From Dehalococcoidia bacterium (GTDB lineage Bacteria > Chloroflexota > Dehalococcoidia > GIF9 > UBA5629), in the NCBI GenBank assembly GCA_028715025.1, contig JAQTLG010000028.1:1-10726 (forward strand): a DNA stretch of 10,726 nt, given 5' to 3'. The position numbers were made by a program, and so were the translations under genes. Of the stretch, positions 1 to 6,316 are shown piece after piece. Positions within the stretch are counted from its first letter, which is position 1; each line of letters opens with the position of its first letter. The notes under the pieces were generated by a model, which searched no databases, was not told the DNA's origin, and was given only the letters and a program-made list of their open reading frames with translations.

Positions 1-12
1 CAACTCGCTCAT
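1..12 (-). CDS. Start of a leftward gene (first 4 codons, partial)
   Basis: Read on the minus strand, an ATG at 12-10 is followed by three sense codons (MSEL) up to the window edge. An AGGAG Shine-Dalgarno at 25-21 sits 8 bases upstream, which is ideal spacing. This is seen directly. That it is a real gene is an inference from the ribosome binding site and from the absence of any other explanation for this edge. It would be divergent from the putative lipoprotein gene that starts at 311. Nothing can be said about its product. Confidence 0.5.
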
Positions 13-20
13 AACGACAG

Positions 21-25
21 CTCCT
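21..25 (-). promoter_or_regulatory. Shine-Dalgarno of the left-edge gene
   Basis: The minus strand reads AGGAG here, 8 bases before the ATG at 12-10. It is among the best-spaced ribosome binding sites in the window and is the main reason to call a gene running off the left edge. Confidence 0.5.
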
Positions 26-310
26 GTTAGAATACTTCACGGTTAGGGATCATTCGTATTAACTCGCAATTGAGAAGCATCATCCAGCCATTACCCCTGC
101 ATTAAATTACGCGCATTCCTTTGCACTGTCAATAGCTAAATCAGCAGACTATACGTAAAGGAATAATCCGAATCTGCTCGATCAATGTTATGCCGGGGAA
201 TTCACTGGGTTGATATTGTTTCCGGGATAAGACAAGTACATTTTTGATAAAATAATGGTGGTCTTAATGTTATATTGTGCTATTAGGCACTCTTCACATA
301 GAATGAAGTT
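26..310. other. Divergent intergenic region
   Basis: This gap of about 285 bases lies between the leftward gene at the left edge and the rightward putative lipoprotein gene. No open frame of convincing length, RNA gene or strong terminator was seen. It must carry promoters for both sides if both are genes. A TTGATA at 244-249 and a TATATT at 271-276 look like promoter halves, but they are 21 bases apart, too far for a standard sigma-70 site, so no promoter is called. The stretch around 244-285 is AT-rich. Confidence 0.4.
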
Positions 311-1552
311 ATGAAACAGCATGACGGTATTGCGGGGAAAATAAGTTGCAACAACCTGGGGCGGCTTTTCAGATTACTTTTTATTGGCTGTATGGCGCTT
401 GCATTGATATTTGGCAGCGCCTGTGCAAGCGGTGGTACTGGCCAACAGCAGGGGGATGCTGCAGAACCGGCAGAGGAAAACACGGCCACTCCCGATGCGA
501 CTTCGCCCGAACTTCCGGCGCCGTTACCCCCTGATTCTGTTCCGTCGACTCCTCCTGCGCAGGATGATCAGTCCTCCGCACAGCCGGCTCCGGATACGAA
601 TGCCGCAGCAGGTAATACCCTCGACGCTACGACACTGATAACCAAACAGGCATCGACCATGACTCTGACGCTTCAGGACATGGGGCAGGGATGGGCACAG
701 GGGACCGCTGTGCCGGGAGCAATACGGCAGACCAGTTCGTTCAGTCACGCATACTTTACTCAGGGTTCGGCCTATGCACCGAGCGTTCAGAACACGGTGG
801 CTGTTTACCGCTCTATCTCTGCTGCCGAAAGCGCATATGCCAGTGAGAAAAAGACCAATGCAGCTTCGTCGAATCCCGGCATCGGCAATGAATGTCTGGT
901 GAACGACTCTGTTCCGATCAATAAGCTGCTGATTTTTCGCCAGAACAATATTGTGGTATGGCTATGGCTGAAACAGTATAAAGAGGGCGATATCGAGCGC
1001 TACGGGCGGATAGTGGAACAAAGAATAATCTCTGTAGCAACTGCATCGATACAACAACCTGCGCCGGCAGTTACGCCGCCAGCTGAACAGACCCCTGCTG
1101 AGCCGCCGGCGAGCACTCAGCCTGAGGGCATAACTAAATCAACGGAGGGTCTTGTCACCAAACAGGCATATGAAATGGTATTGACCAAGGAAGACATGGG
1201 ATCTGAATGGATAAAGGGAAACGTTTCGCCTCCGTCATATCGGGGAAGCACATCTTCGAGCACAGTTTCTTATTCTCGGGGAACATCCTTCGCGCCCACT
1301 GTGCAGAATACCGTGGTTGTTTATCGTGATGTAAAGCTGGCACAGGATGCCTATGCAAGCGCCAAGCCTGCGAGTGTGACGCTGAGCAATCCCTCTATCG
1401 GGGATGAGTGCTTCCTGAATAATTCCGTGGCTATCGATAGGTTACTGGTATTCAGAAAAAGCAACGTTGTCGTATGGCTCTGGCTCAAACAGGATAAGAC
1501 CGGTGATATCGAAGGCTACGCAAGAACCGTGGAACAGAAGATCACCTTTTAA
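311..1552 (+). CDS. Putative lipoprotein with two tandem copies of an unknown 131-residue domain
   Basis: This is a 413-residue exported protein. The N-terminus has a basic region, a hydrophobic stretch (about residues 19-37) and Cys38 in the context FGSAC. That is a weak lipobox (Gly at -3), so lipidation is probable but not certain. Residues 43-105 are a low-complexity Pro/Ala/Thr/Ser linker, as expected for a surface stalk. Two domains follow, at residues 109-239 and 281-411, joined by a second Pro/Ala/Thr linker. They align without any gap at a constant offset of 172 residues, about 53% identical by hand count. Shared motifs include TKQA, QNTV.VYR, a single Cys in the IG.EC context (Cys195, Cys367) and VVWLWLKQ. 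I do not recognise the domain. The ATG at 311 is the first start after an in-frame TAG at 299-301. There is no good Shine-Dalgarno. The gene is convergent with the CARDB gene. Function is unknown; surface binding is only a guess. Confidence 0.85.
   Translation: MKQHDGIAGKISCNNLGRLFRLLFIGCMALALIFGSACASGGTGQQQGDAAEPAEENTATPDATSPELPAPLPPDSVPSTPPAQDDQSSAQPAPDTNAAAGNTLDATTLITKQASTMTLTLQDMGQGWAQGTAVPGAIRQTSSFSHAYFTQGSAYAPSVQNTVAVYRSISAAESAYASEKKTNAASSNPGIGNECLVNDSVPINKLLIFRQNNIVVWLWLKQYKEGDIERYGRIVEQRIISVATASIQQPAPAVTPPAEQTPAEPPASTQPEGITKSTEGLVTKQAYEMVLTKEDMGSEWIKGNVSPPSYRGSTSSSTVSYSRGTSFAPTVQNTVVVYRDVKLAQDAYASAKPASVTLSNPSIGDECFLNNSVAIDRLLVFRKSNVVVWLWLKQDKTGDIEGYARTVEQKITF
635..1027 (+). repeat. 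Intragenic domain repeat, copy 1
   Basis: This encodes residues 109-239 of the putative lipoprotein. It pairs with 1151-1543 at a constant 516-base offset with no net insertion or deletion. Protein identity between copies is about 53% by hand count (69 of 131). The strongest conservation is in the TKQA start, the QNTV.VYR segment, the IG.EC Cys motif and the VVWLWLKQ to VEQ end. Confidence 0.8.
1151..1543 (+). repeat. Intragenic domain repeat, copy 2
   Basis: This encodes residues 281-411 of the putative lipoprotein and runs almost to the stop codon. It is collinear with copy 1. Each copy carries exactly one cysteine at the equivalent position, so an inter-domain disulfide is conceivable. 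Confidence 0.8.
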
Positions 1553-1567
1553 TCGCCAGCAGGTTTG

Positions 1568-1584
1568 CGATATTTTATCGTTTT
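1568..1584 (+). terminator. Weak candidate terminator after the putative lipoprotein gene
   Basis: CGATA (1568-1572) and TATCG (1576-1580) form a 5-bp stem with a TTT loop, followed by four T residues. It lies 15 bases past the stop codon. The stem is short and AT-containing, so it would be weak. It overlaps a second small hairpin, CGTTT/AAACG at 1579-1592. The genes here are convergent, which makes a terminator expected. Confidence 0.25.
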
Positions 1585-1647
1585 ACTAAACGGTTACTCG
1601 CGCATTGTCAGATACAGCCGGCCCGGCGATTATGGGACACTAATACA

Positions 1648-2568
1648 CTATTTCTGCGGGACCATGACGTCACCGATGACTCTTATCATCCAGTTCACAC
1701 GGCTTTTGTCTCCATACCAGTTGGTAGGCATGTAAGGCCAGTCCGGCGCCAGAGAATCCCTTCCGTCGTCTCCCCGGATCGATGTATCGGAATGAGTGTT
1801 TGTCATATCCACTGCGCCCATATAGAATCCCTGGCCCGTGGGTATGCCGGTGTAAATATTGACATAAAAATCGCCGTCAACTTGAACATCCGGAATATAG
1901 ATATCAACCCAGTCGCCTGTTGAGTCAATATTGTCGCCCAGACGCGTTCGTAGAGGGAATTGGTCTCCTGAAAATGGCGTGCTATACAGGACTTTCTGCT
2001 CTGCATCCCAGATTTGCAGTTCGCTATTTGTCAGGTGAAATCCTGGTGAGCCGTAGACCAATCCGAATACACGTACCTTGTTTAAAGTAAACAGGTTTGC
2101 GGGTGGTTTAAATCCGACCACATATCCCGTAGAGGGTTTAACTAAAGACAGGCAATCTCTGGCGATGCCATTATCATATTCTATTTCCACTTGCTTATAC
2201 ATAAGTTTTGATATAACGGTAAGTGTCCCACTTTTTTCTCCGACTGCAATTTTATGTGTGCCTGCTTCATCTACCGGGAAAGAAAAGGTTACGCTCTGAG
2301 TGAATCCGGGATCCAGGGTAATTAGCTTGGTGCCGACTTTTTTTTCATCTAAATACAGGTTAACGCCGTATAAGGATGAGGTCCCACCTGTATTCATTAC
2401 CTTGGCACTGACATTAGCTGTTTCCCCTATATTGATTTCCTTTGGACTTATTTCCAGATAAGTAACTTCAAATTTAGCCGGGAGCGCTGCAGGCTGGCAG
2501 GTTGTTGAGATATTCACTAGTATCAAAGCAGACAATAGAGCGGCCAACAATATTTTTTTATTATGCAC
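1648..2568 (-). CDS. Secreted CARDB-domain protein with C-terminal beta-sandwich-like region
   Basis: This is a 306-residue exported protein. It starts at GTG (2568-2566), supported by an AGGA Shine-Dalgarno 8 bases upstream. Residues 1-31 are a signal peptide: a KK n-region, a hydrophobic core, then a Cys24 (ISTTC, a poor lipobox) and an Ala-rich ALPAK site, so signal peptidase I cleavage is as likely as lipidation. Residues about 33-118 fit a CARDB / NEW3-type Ig-like fold: LEISP, then IGETANVSAKVMNTG, then a VNLYLD strand. Residues about 122-300 look like an all-beta domain with FTLNKVRVFG, LQIWD, WVDIYIPDV, FYVNIYTG and a closing NWMIR. I remember this two-part architecture from secreted proteins of Chloroflexota and methanogenic archaea, with no defined function. 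Seven A residues follow the third codon. The gene is preceded by a 231-base gap, so it may be transcribed on its own. Confidence 0.85.
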   Translation of the reverse strand: MHNKKILLAALLSALILVNISTTCQPAALPAKFEVTYLEISPKEINIGETANVSAKVMNTGGTSSLYGVNLYLDEKKVGTKLITLDPGFTQSVTFSFPVDEAGTHKIAVGEKSGTLTVISKLMYKQVEIEYDNGIARDCLSLVKPSTGYVVGFKPPANLFTLNKVRVFGLVYGSPGFHLTNSELQIWDAEQKVLYSTPFSGDQFPLRTRLGDNIDSTGDWVDIYIPDVQVDGDFYVNIYTGIPTGQGFYMGAVDMTNTHSDTSIRGDDGRDSLAPDWPYMPTNWYGDKSRVNWMIRVIGDVMVPQK

Positions 2569-2576
2569 TGATTCTT

Positions 2577-2580
2577 TCCT
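2577..2580 (-). promoter_or_regulatory. Shine-Dalgarno deciding the GTG start of the CARDB gene
   Basis: The minus strand reads TTAGGAAAG; the AGGA core lies 8 bases before GTG 2568-2566. No ATG near this position is in frame, so this site supports the non-ATG start. Confidence 0.6.
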
Positions 2581-2647
2581 AATGTGGATTTTTTTCTGGT
2601 AAGTACAGAGAAATCCGGCCGATTTAACTTATACCTCGGAACAGGAT

Positions 2648-2690
2648 TACCCTGCCTAAGGGTCTACAGATATTAGCAGATATCAGGGTA
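2648..2690. repeat. Inverted repeat with nested alternatives and a short direct repeat
   Basis: TACCCTG (2648-2654) and CAGGGTA (2684-2690) are perfect 7-base inverted repeats separated by 29 bases. A competing short hairpin, ACCCT (2649-2653) with AGGGT (2659-2663), shares the left arm. CAGATAT occurs twice (2667-2673 and 2677-2683). No T-run follows on the minus strand, so it does not look like an intrinsic terminator. It lies over the end of the truncated signal-peptide ORF and upstream of the CARDB gene. Its role is unknown. Confidence 0.35.
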
Positions 2691-2789
2691 GGACTCAATT
2701 GCAGACGCTGCTGTCGGGAGCAGCCCGGCCGGGGACACAACCAGAACGGTAAGCAATATGGCCAGCATCAAAAGCGACGGAATTCTTAT
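2673..2789 (-). pseudogene. Signal-peptide ORF: decayed secreted-protein gene, or a mini-ORF with an ATA start
   Basis: Just after the TlpA-like gene, the stop codon TAA overlaps an AAGGAG Shine-Dalgarno (2801-2796). Six bases later the frame opens with ATA (2789-2787), then AGA ATT CCG, and runs 38 sense codons to TAA at 2675-2673. The translation from the ATA is I-R-I-P-S-L-L-M, then a long hydrophobic core, then TAASA and IESYPDIC. This is a textbook signal peptide with an AxA-type cleavage site and only 8 residues after it. An in-frame ATG exists at 2768-2766 but lies 27 bases from the Shine-Dalgarno. The simplest reading is a secreted-protein gene whose ATG became ATA and whose mature region was lost. 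A live ORF with an ATA start, or a translation-coupled leader peptide, is also possible. No continuation in the other two frames was convincing. Confidence 0.45.
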
Positions 2790-2799
2790 TTTATTCTCC

Positions 2800-3945
2800 T
2801 TATTCGGACTGGAATTGACCGGTCAGCCTGTCTAATTCCTCCAGAGTCTCGAATTCAGGATTCACATAGCTAATGACTCCGGATTGATTGAGTATGAATG
2901 TTGCCGGGAGCTGCAGAACGCCGTAGGATGAACCGACGTCTGCCCGCAGGTCCAGTAAAACCGGCAGTGTAAGGCCATGGCTCGAGCAGTAGCTTTTAAT
3001 GTCTTCCTCTCGTGCCGGCCCATGTACTGTGATAATACTGACGCTGTCGTCGCCCGCGCGCTCGAACGCCTGTTGCAGCAGCAATATCTTCTGCTGGCAG
3101 GATGGGCAATTCATGCTCCAGAACGCCAGCAGCACAACCTTGCCGCGATAACGGCTCAGTTGTAATTTATCGCCCGTAATTGAAGGAAGTGTAAAATCGG
3201 GTGCGCGCTCGATTATCCGGGCGCCGTTCTTGAGCGATATCAAGCCTTCGTATTTGGCTATAATCCGATTGTTTTGAATATCATCTGCCCTGATCATAAA
3301 AGCGTAAATACGCTCGCCGTTCAGCGGCTGGATTACGGCTTCGTGTCTCGTCCCTGTGGTATTTTCGCTAATGATGTTTTGCCGGGTGTCTCCCTCTTCC
3401 CAGTATGTCAATTCCGTCACGGTGGGGAGGTTAGTCTCCCAGGTGATCCATACCGCTGACTCCGTTGCTTTAGAGATTTGCACATTCGAGATGACGGGTG
3501 GTGGCTTCAGAGTGGTAAATGAGTATCTTTCGGATATGCTTCTGACGCCGGCGGCATCAGCGGACAGCAATTGAAAGCTGTACTGGGAATCAGGATATAA
3601 AGTCTCTATGTTGATGATGTGATTTTTCACCGGTATGCTGTCTGAAAAGACCCCTATGATTTTTCCCTGCCCATCACAGACAATGGCATCTATGATCTGA
3701 GCGCTGTCTGTAGTAAAACTAATAGAGGCGCTGACTGTGGTCAGGTCAGAGACCGTAACGTTATCGGCTATGGCTAACTGCGATTTGGGGGGACTGGATT
3801 TGCCGGCGGGTGAAGCGATGATTGAAACGGATATTAATATCAGGATGATGCCTGCAATGCCCAGGATATAACCGGCAACAGACATGATATTTATACCTGA
3901 TGATGCGGGAGTCGGTTTTGCAGTGTCTTTTATTCCGTTATTCAC
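2800..3945 (-). CDS. Membrane-anchored FnIII-like / TlpA-family thioredoxin fusion
   Basis: This 381-residue protein has a short cytoplasmic N-terminus, one membrane helix (about 24-45), two fibronectin type III-like modules (about 57-146 and 149-240) and a C-terminal redoxin/TlpA domain (about 245-376). The catalytic motif is CPSC, Cys280 and Cys283, preceded by SMN where the family normally has a Trp directly before the first Cys. The cis-proline is probably Pro347 in the LPAT context. The APDFTLP start and GKVVLLAFW strand are typical of TlpA/ResA proteins. By family knowledge it would reduce disulfides, or assist cytochrome or secreted-protein folding, outside the membrane; the substrate is unknown. 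The FnIII modules probably act as a spacer or protein-binding arm. The start is GTG at 3945-3943, preceded directly by in-frame TGA and TAA. The Shine-Dalgarno is weak. It follows the HD-GYP regulator after 110 bases. Confidence 0.87.
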   Translation of the reverse strand: MNNGIKDTAKPTPASSGINIMSVAGYILGIAGIILILISVSIIASPAGKSSPPKSQLAIADNVTVSDLTTVSASISFTTDSAQIIDAIVCDGQGKIIGVFSDSIPVKNHIINIETLYPDSQYSFQLLSADAAGVRSISERYSFTTLKPPPVISNVQISKATESAVWITWETNLPTVTELTYWEEGDTRQNIISENTTGTRHEAVIQPLNGERIYAFMIRADDIQNNRIIAKYEGLISLKNGARIIERAPDFTLPSITGDKLQLSRYRGKVVLLAFWSMNCPSCQQKILLLQQAFERAGDDSVSIITVHGPAREEDIKSYCSSHGLTLPVLLDLRADVGSSYGVLQLPATFILNQSGVISYVNPEFETLEELDRLTGQFQSE

Positions 3946-3995
3946 TATTTATCAATGCCTTCACATTCAGACTAATTGAAATGAATACAGCAACA

Positions 3996-4001
3996 ATTAT
4001 A
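3996..4001 (-). promoter_or_regulatory. Candidate -10 box (TATAAT) upstream of the TlpA-like gene
   Basis: The minus strand carries a perfect TATAAT about 50 bases before the GTG start, in the 110-base gap between the HD-GYP regulator and the FnIII-TlpA gene. No good -35 was found at 16-18 bases spacing (the 17-base position reads TTCCCT) and there is no extended -10 TG. If real, the FnIII-TlpA gene has its own promoter and is separable from the signalling operon. Confidence 0.3.
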
Positions 4002-4055
4002 AATCCTGGATGCAGGGCAGGGAAATAAATGATCTAATGTTTCTGTCGGAAGATG

Positions 4056-5924
4056 TTACTCAAACTTGAAGCCCTGTTTTCTGAATACATTCAGGCAGGC
4101 GTCCACCACAGCGCCATCATACAGCTTGCCCTTATTGGCAGATATTTCCTCAAGCGCCTTATCCATTCCAAGGGCAGGACGATAAGGCCTGTGCGATGAC
4201 ATAGCTTCAACCACATCCGCCACGGCGATAAGCCTGGCCTCCCTGCATACCGCCTCGCCTCTGAGTCCGCTGGGATAGCCGGAGCCGTCCAATCTCTCAT
4301 GGTGCTGCAGAACGGACTGGGCAACTGAGGTCGGAAACTCCATATTTCGTAAAATATCATAGCTTCCCTGTGCATGGGTTTTTACCAGGTTGAATTCGAT
4401 ATTGGTTAATCTACCCGGTTTGCTCAGGATATCAGACGGCACGTAGATTTTGCCGATATCGTGAATGAGCGCCGCCATGTAGAGATTTTCTATATGATCA
4501 CCTCTGTATCCAAGTTCCTTGGCTATGGCAATCGACAGCTCAGCCACCCTGTGTTGATGGCCCGCCGTATAAGGATCACGCATCTCAACGATTTTAGCCA
4601 TGGTATTGATGGCATCATTCAGTGTTTTCCTAACCTTCTGGTAGCTTTTTATCAGGTCTTGCTCGGCCAGTTTACGCTCGGTGACGTCTGTTATCAGTGC
4701 CGTTATGCCTACAATCTTTCCATCTTTAAAGATAGGGCGGCTGGATGTGCGTACATATATAATCCTGCCGTCTTTATCGGCTATGCGAAATTCCGCTGGC
4801 TCTATTTGACCGGATATGAGGCGGTTGTAACTGGACACGACATCCGGCAGGTCTTCCGGGAAGATAATCGATGTAAAGGATTTGCCTATCAGATCGCTGA
4901 CTTTATACTTACTCAACCGCTCGACCACCGGGCTGATATAAGTAATTGTCCCCTGATCATCCAGTGTGTAAAAGACGTCGTTGATATTCTCAACCAGCGA
5001 ACGGTATTTCTCTTCGGAGGATCTAAGCAGATCCTCAGCTTTCCTGCGCTCGGTAATATCACGTGCAACCCCCTGGAAACCGACCAGTTTTCCCCCCTCA
5101 TAATATGGTGCAGAGGTGATTTCGACGACATACAGACCGCCGTCCTTTGCCCTGACTATGTATTCTGCGGCCTCATTGGGGGCTTTTCCTGTTATTATTT
5201 CGGCCAGTCTCTTTTTATGCTGCTCTATATACTGTTCAGGGACAATGTCCCAGATACCCATGGAAAGCAGCTCTTTTTCGCTGTATTTCAGGTTTTCATA
5301 CATAACCCTGTTGACTGCCAGGAAATTCCCCTTCAAATCGACAATGAAGATTCCATCCGGACTTTGAGTGATGAGAGTGCGATGTTTCAACTCGCTCTCT
5401 CGCAGTTCATCCTCGGTGTTCTTTTGTTTTGTAATTACATCCTCAAGCTGTTTGACCTTCTTTTCAAGCTTGCGGAACAGCACCTCGTTATACTGCTGCA
5501 ACTCCTTCGTCTCTTTCTCTGGCGAATTTTTGCGGGAGACAGGCTTCACCTTGCGAGGTTTGTTCAGGACTTCCTGGATGATCTTCACCAGCACTTCGGG
5601 TTGTTGCGGTTTGACGACAAACCGGTCGGCGCCCAGGCTCAGGGCGAATTTCTCATCCTTGAGGTCGGTGTAGGTGGCAGTGTAAAAAACAAACGGGACC
5701 TGGCTGAGCAGTTCGTTCGCCCTCCAGCGCCGGCATAGCTCAAATCCGTCCATAACCGGCATAAGTATGTCTGTGACTATGATATCGGGAGGATTTTCCG
5801 AGGCCGATTCGATCGCCTCGGCGCCATTTCTTACCGATATAACATCGTATCCCTGGCTTTTCAATACCGTCTCGAGTAAATACAGGTTCTGCTCGTTGTC
5901 ATCTGCAATCAATATTCTGGTCAT
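4056..5924 (-). CDS. Response regulator with REC-PAS-PAS-HD-GYP: c-di-GMP phosphodiesterase
   Basis: This is a 622-residue cytoplasmic regulator. REC (about 1-122) has the acidic pair Asp8/Asp9, phosphoacceptor Asp52 (TDILMP context), a Thr in FYTAT (Thr82/Thr84) and Lys105 (VVKP). A charged coiled coil (about 136-182) leads to PAS1 (about 180-298, ending RDITERR) and PAS2 (about 302-420, ending TDVTERK). The HD-GYP domain (about 432-622) keeps GHQHRV (455-460), the HD pair His488-Asp489 followed by IGK, His517, His541-His542 and GSGYP (547-551), so it should be catalytically active. By family knowledge HD-GYP proteins hydrolyse cyclic di-GMP, usually to GMP. The ATG at 5924 overlaps the preceding regulator's TGA by 4 bases (ATGA) and has a GGAGGG Shine-Dalgarno 8 bases upstream. 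It is co-transcribed with the kinase and single REC, so its receiver is probably a target of that kinase. PAS ligands are unknown. Confidence 0.94.
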   Translation of the reverse strand: MTRILIADDNEQNLYLLETVLKSQGYDVISVRNGAEAIESASENPPDIIVTDILMPVMDGFELCRRWRANELLSQVPFVFYTATYTDLKDEKFALSLGADRFVVKPQQPEVLVKIIQEVLNKPRKVKPVSRKNSPEKETKELQQYNEVLFRKLEKKVKQLEDVITKQKNTEDELRESELKHRTLITQSPDGIFIVDLKGNFLAVNRVMYENLKYSEKELLSMGIWDIVPEQYIEQHKKRLAEIITGKAPNEAAEYIVRAKDGGLYVVEITSAPYYEGGKLVGFQGVARDITERRKAEDLLRSSEEKYRSLVENINDVFYTLDDQGTITYISPVVERLSKYKVSDLIGKSFTSIIFPEDLPDVVSSYNRLISGQIEPAEFRIADKDGRIIYVRTSSRPIFKDGKIVGITALITDVTERKLAEQDLIKSYQKVRKTLNDAINTMAKIVEMRDPYTAGHQHRVAELSIAIAKELGYRGDHIENLYMAALIHDIGKIYVPSDILSKPGRLTNIEFNLVKTHAQGSYDILRNMEFPTSVAQSVLQHHERLDGSGYPSGLRGEAVCREARLIAVADVVEAMSSHRPYRPALGMDKALEEISANKGKLYDGAVVDACLNVFRKQGFKFE

Positions 5925-6316
5925 TGTGTGTTCCCTCCAGAATCGGCACGCGGGAGATATTTATCGATCTGCGCCAGGAAGGTGTCCGGATCGATCGGCT
6001 TTTCAATATATCCATTACAACCCGCGCTCAAGGCTTTCTCACGGTCACCGCTCATGGCGTAGGAAGTCACTGCTATAACAGGAATTTTGTTTAAATCTGG
6101 ATTGCTGCGCAGCATTTTCGCTACGTCGTAGCCGTCCATGACCGGCAGCTGGATATCCAGCAGGATGAGGTCCGGCTTTAATTGTTCAGCCTTTTCTATA
6201 CCCTCCCGTCCATCCTGCGCCCAGAGCACCTGGTAATCCTTCGTTTTCAGTAATACGTTCACAAGGTAGAAATTCTGTTCGTTGTCCTCGATATAAAGTA
6301 TCCTGCGTTTACTCAT
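5921..6316 (-). CDS. Single-domain response regulator (DivK-like receiver)
   Basis: This 131-residue protein is a stand-alone receiver with no output domain. It shows acidic residues Glu10/Asp11, phosphoacceptor Asp54 (LLDIQLP context), Thr84 (AVTSYAM) and Lys106 (IEKP). All elements needed for phosphorylation and the switch are present. The pattern resembles DivK/CheY-like regulators that work by protein contact. It overlaps the kinase gene upstream and the HD-GYP regulator downstream by ATGA in both cases, so the three are almost certainly translationally coupled. An AGAGGA Shine-Dalgarno sits inside the 3' end of the kinase gene (6326-6321). It could be a direct output, an intermediate, or a phosphate sink competing with the REC of the HD-GYP protein. 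Confidence 0.93.
   Translation of the reverse strand: MSKRRILYIEDNEQNFYLVNVLLKTKDYQVLWAQDGREGIEKAEQLKPDLILLDIQLPVMDGYDVAKMLRSNPDLNKIPVIAVTSYAMSGDREKALSAGCNGYIEKPIDPDTFLAQIDKYLPRADSGGNTQ

Noticed and set aside
244..276. TTGATA and TATATT as a promoter for the putative lipoprotein gene
   Set aside because: The boxes are 21 bases apart, outside the 16-18 base range, and no better partner for either was found.
1617..1627. GCCG-GCC-CGGC palindrome between the convergent genes as a bidirectional terminator
   Set aside because: The stem is only four pairs and no T-run follows on either strand.
4461..5738. Long rightward open frame (425 codons) opposite the REC-PAS-PAS-HD-GYP gene
   Set aside because: The minus strand here encodes PAS and HD-GYP domains with clear motifs. 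The plus-strand translation is Cys/Phe/Leu-rich with no domain signature, typical of an antisense shadow.
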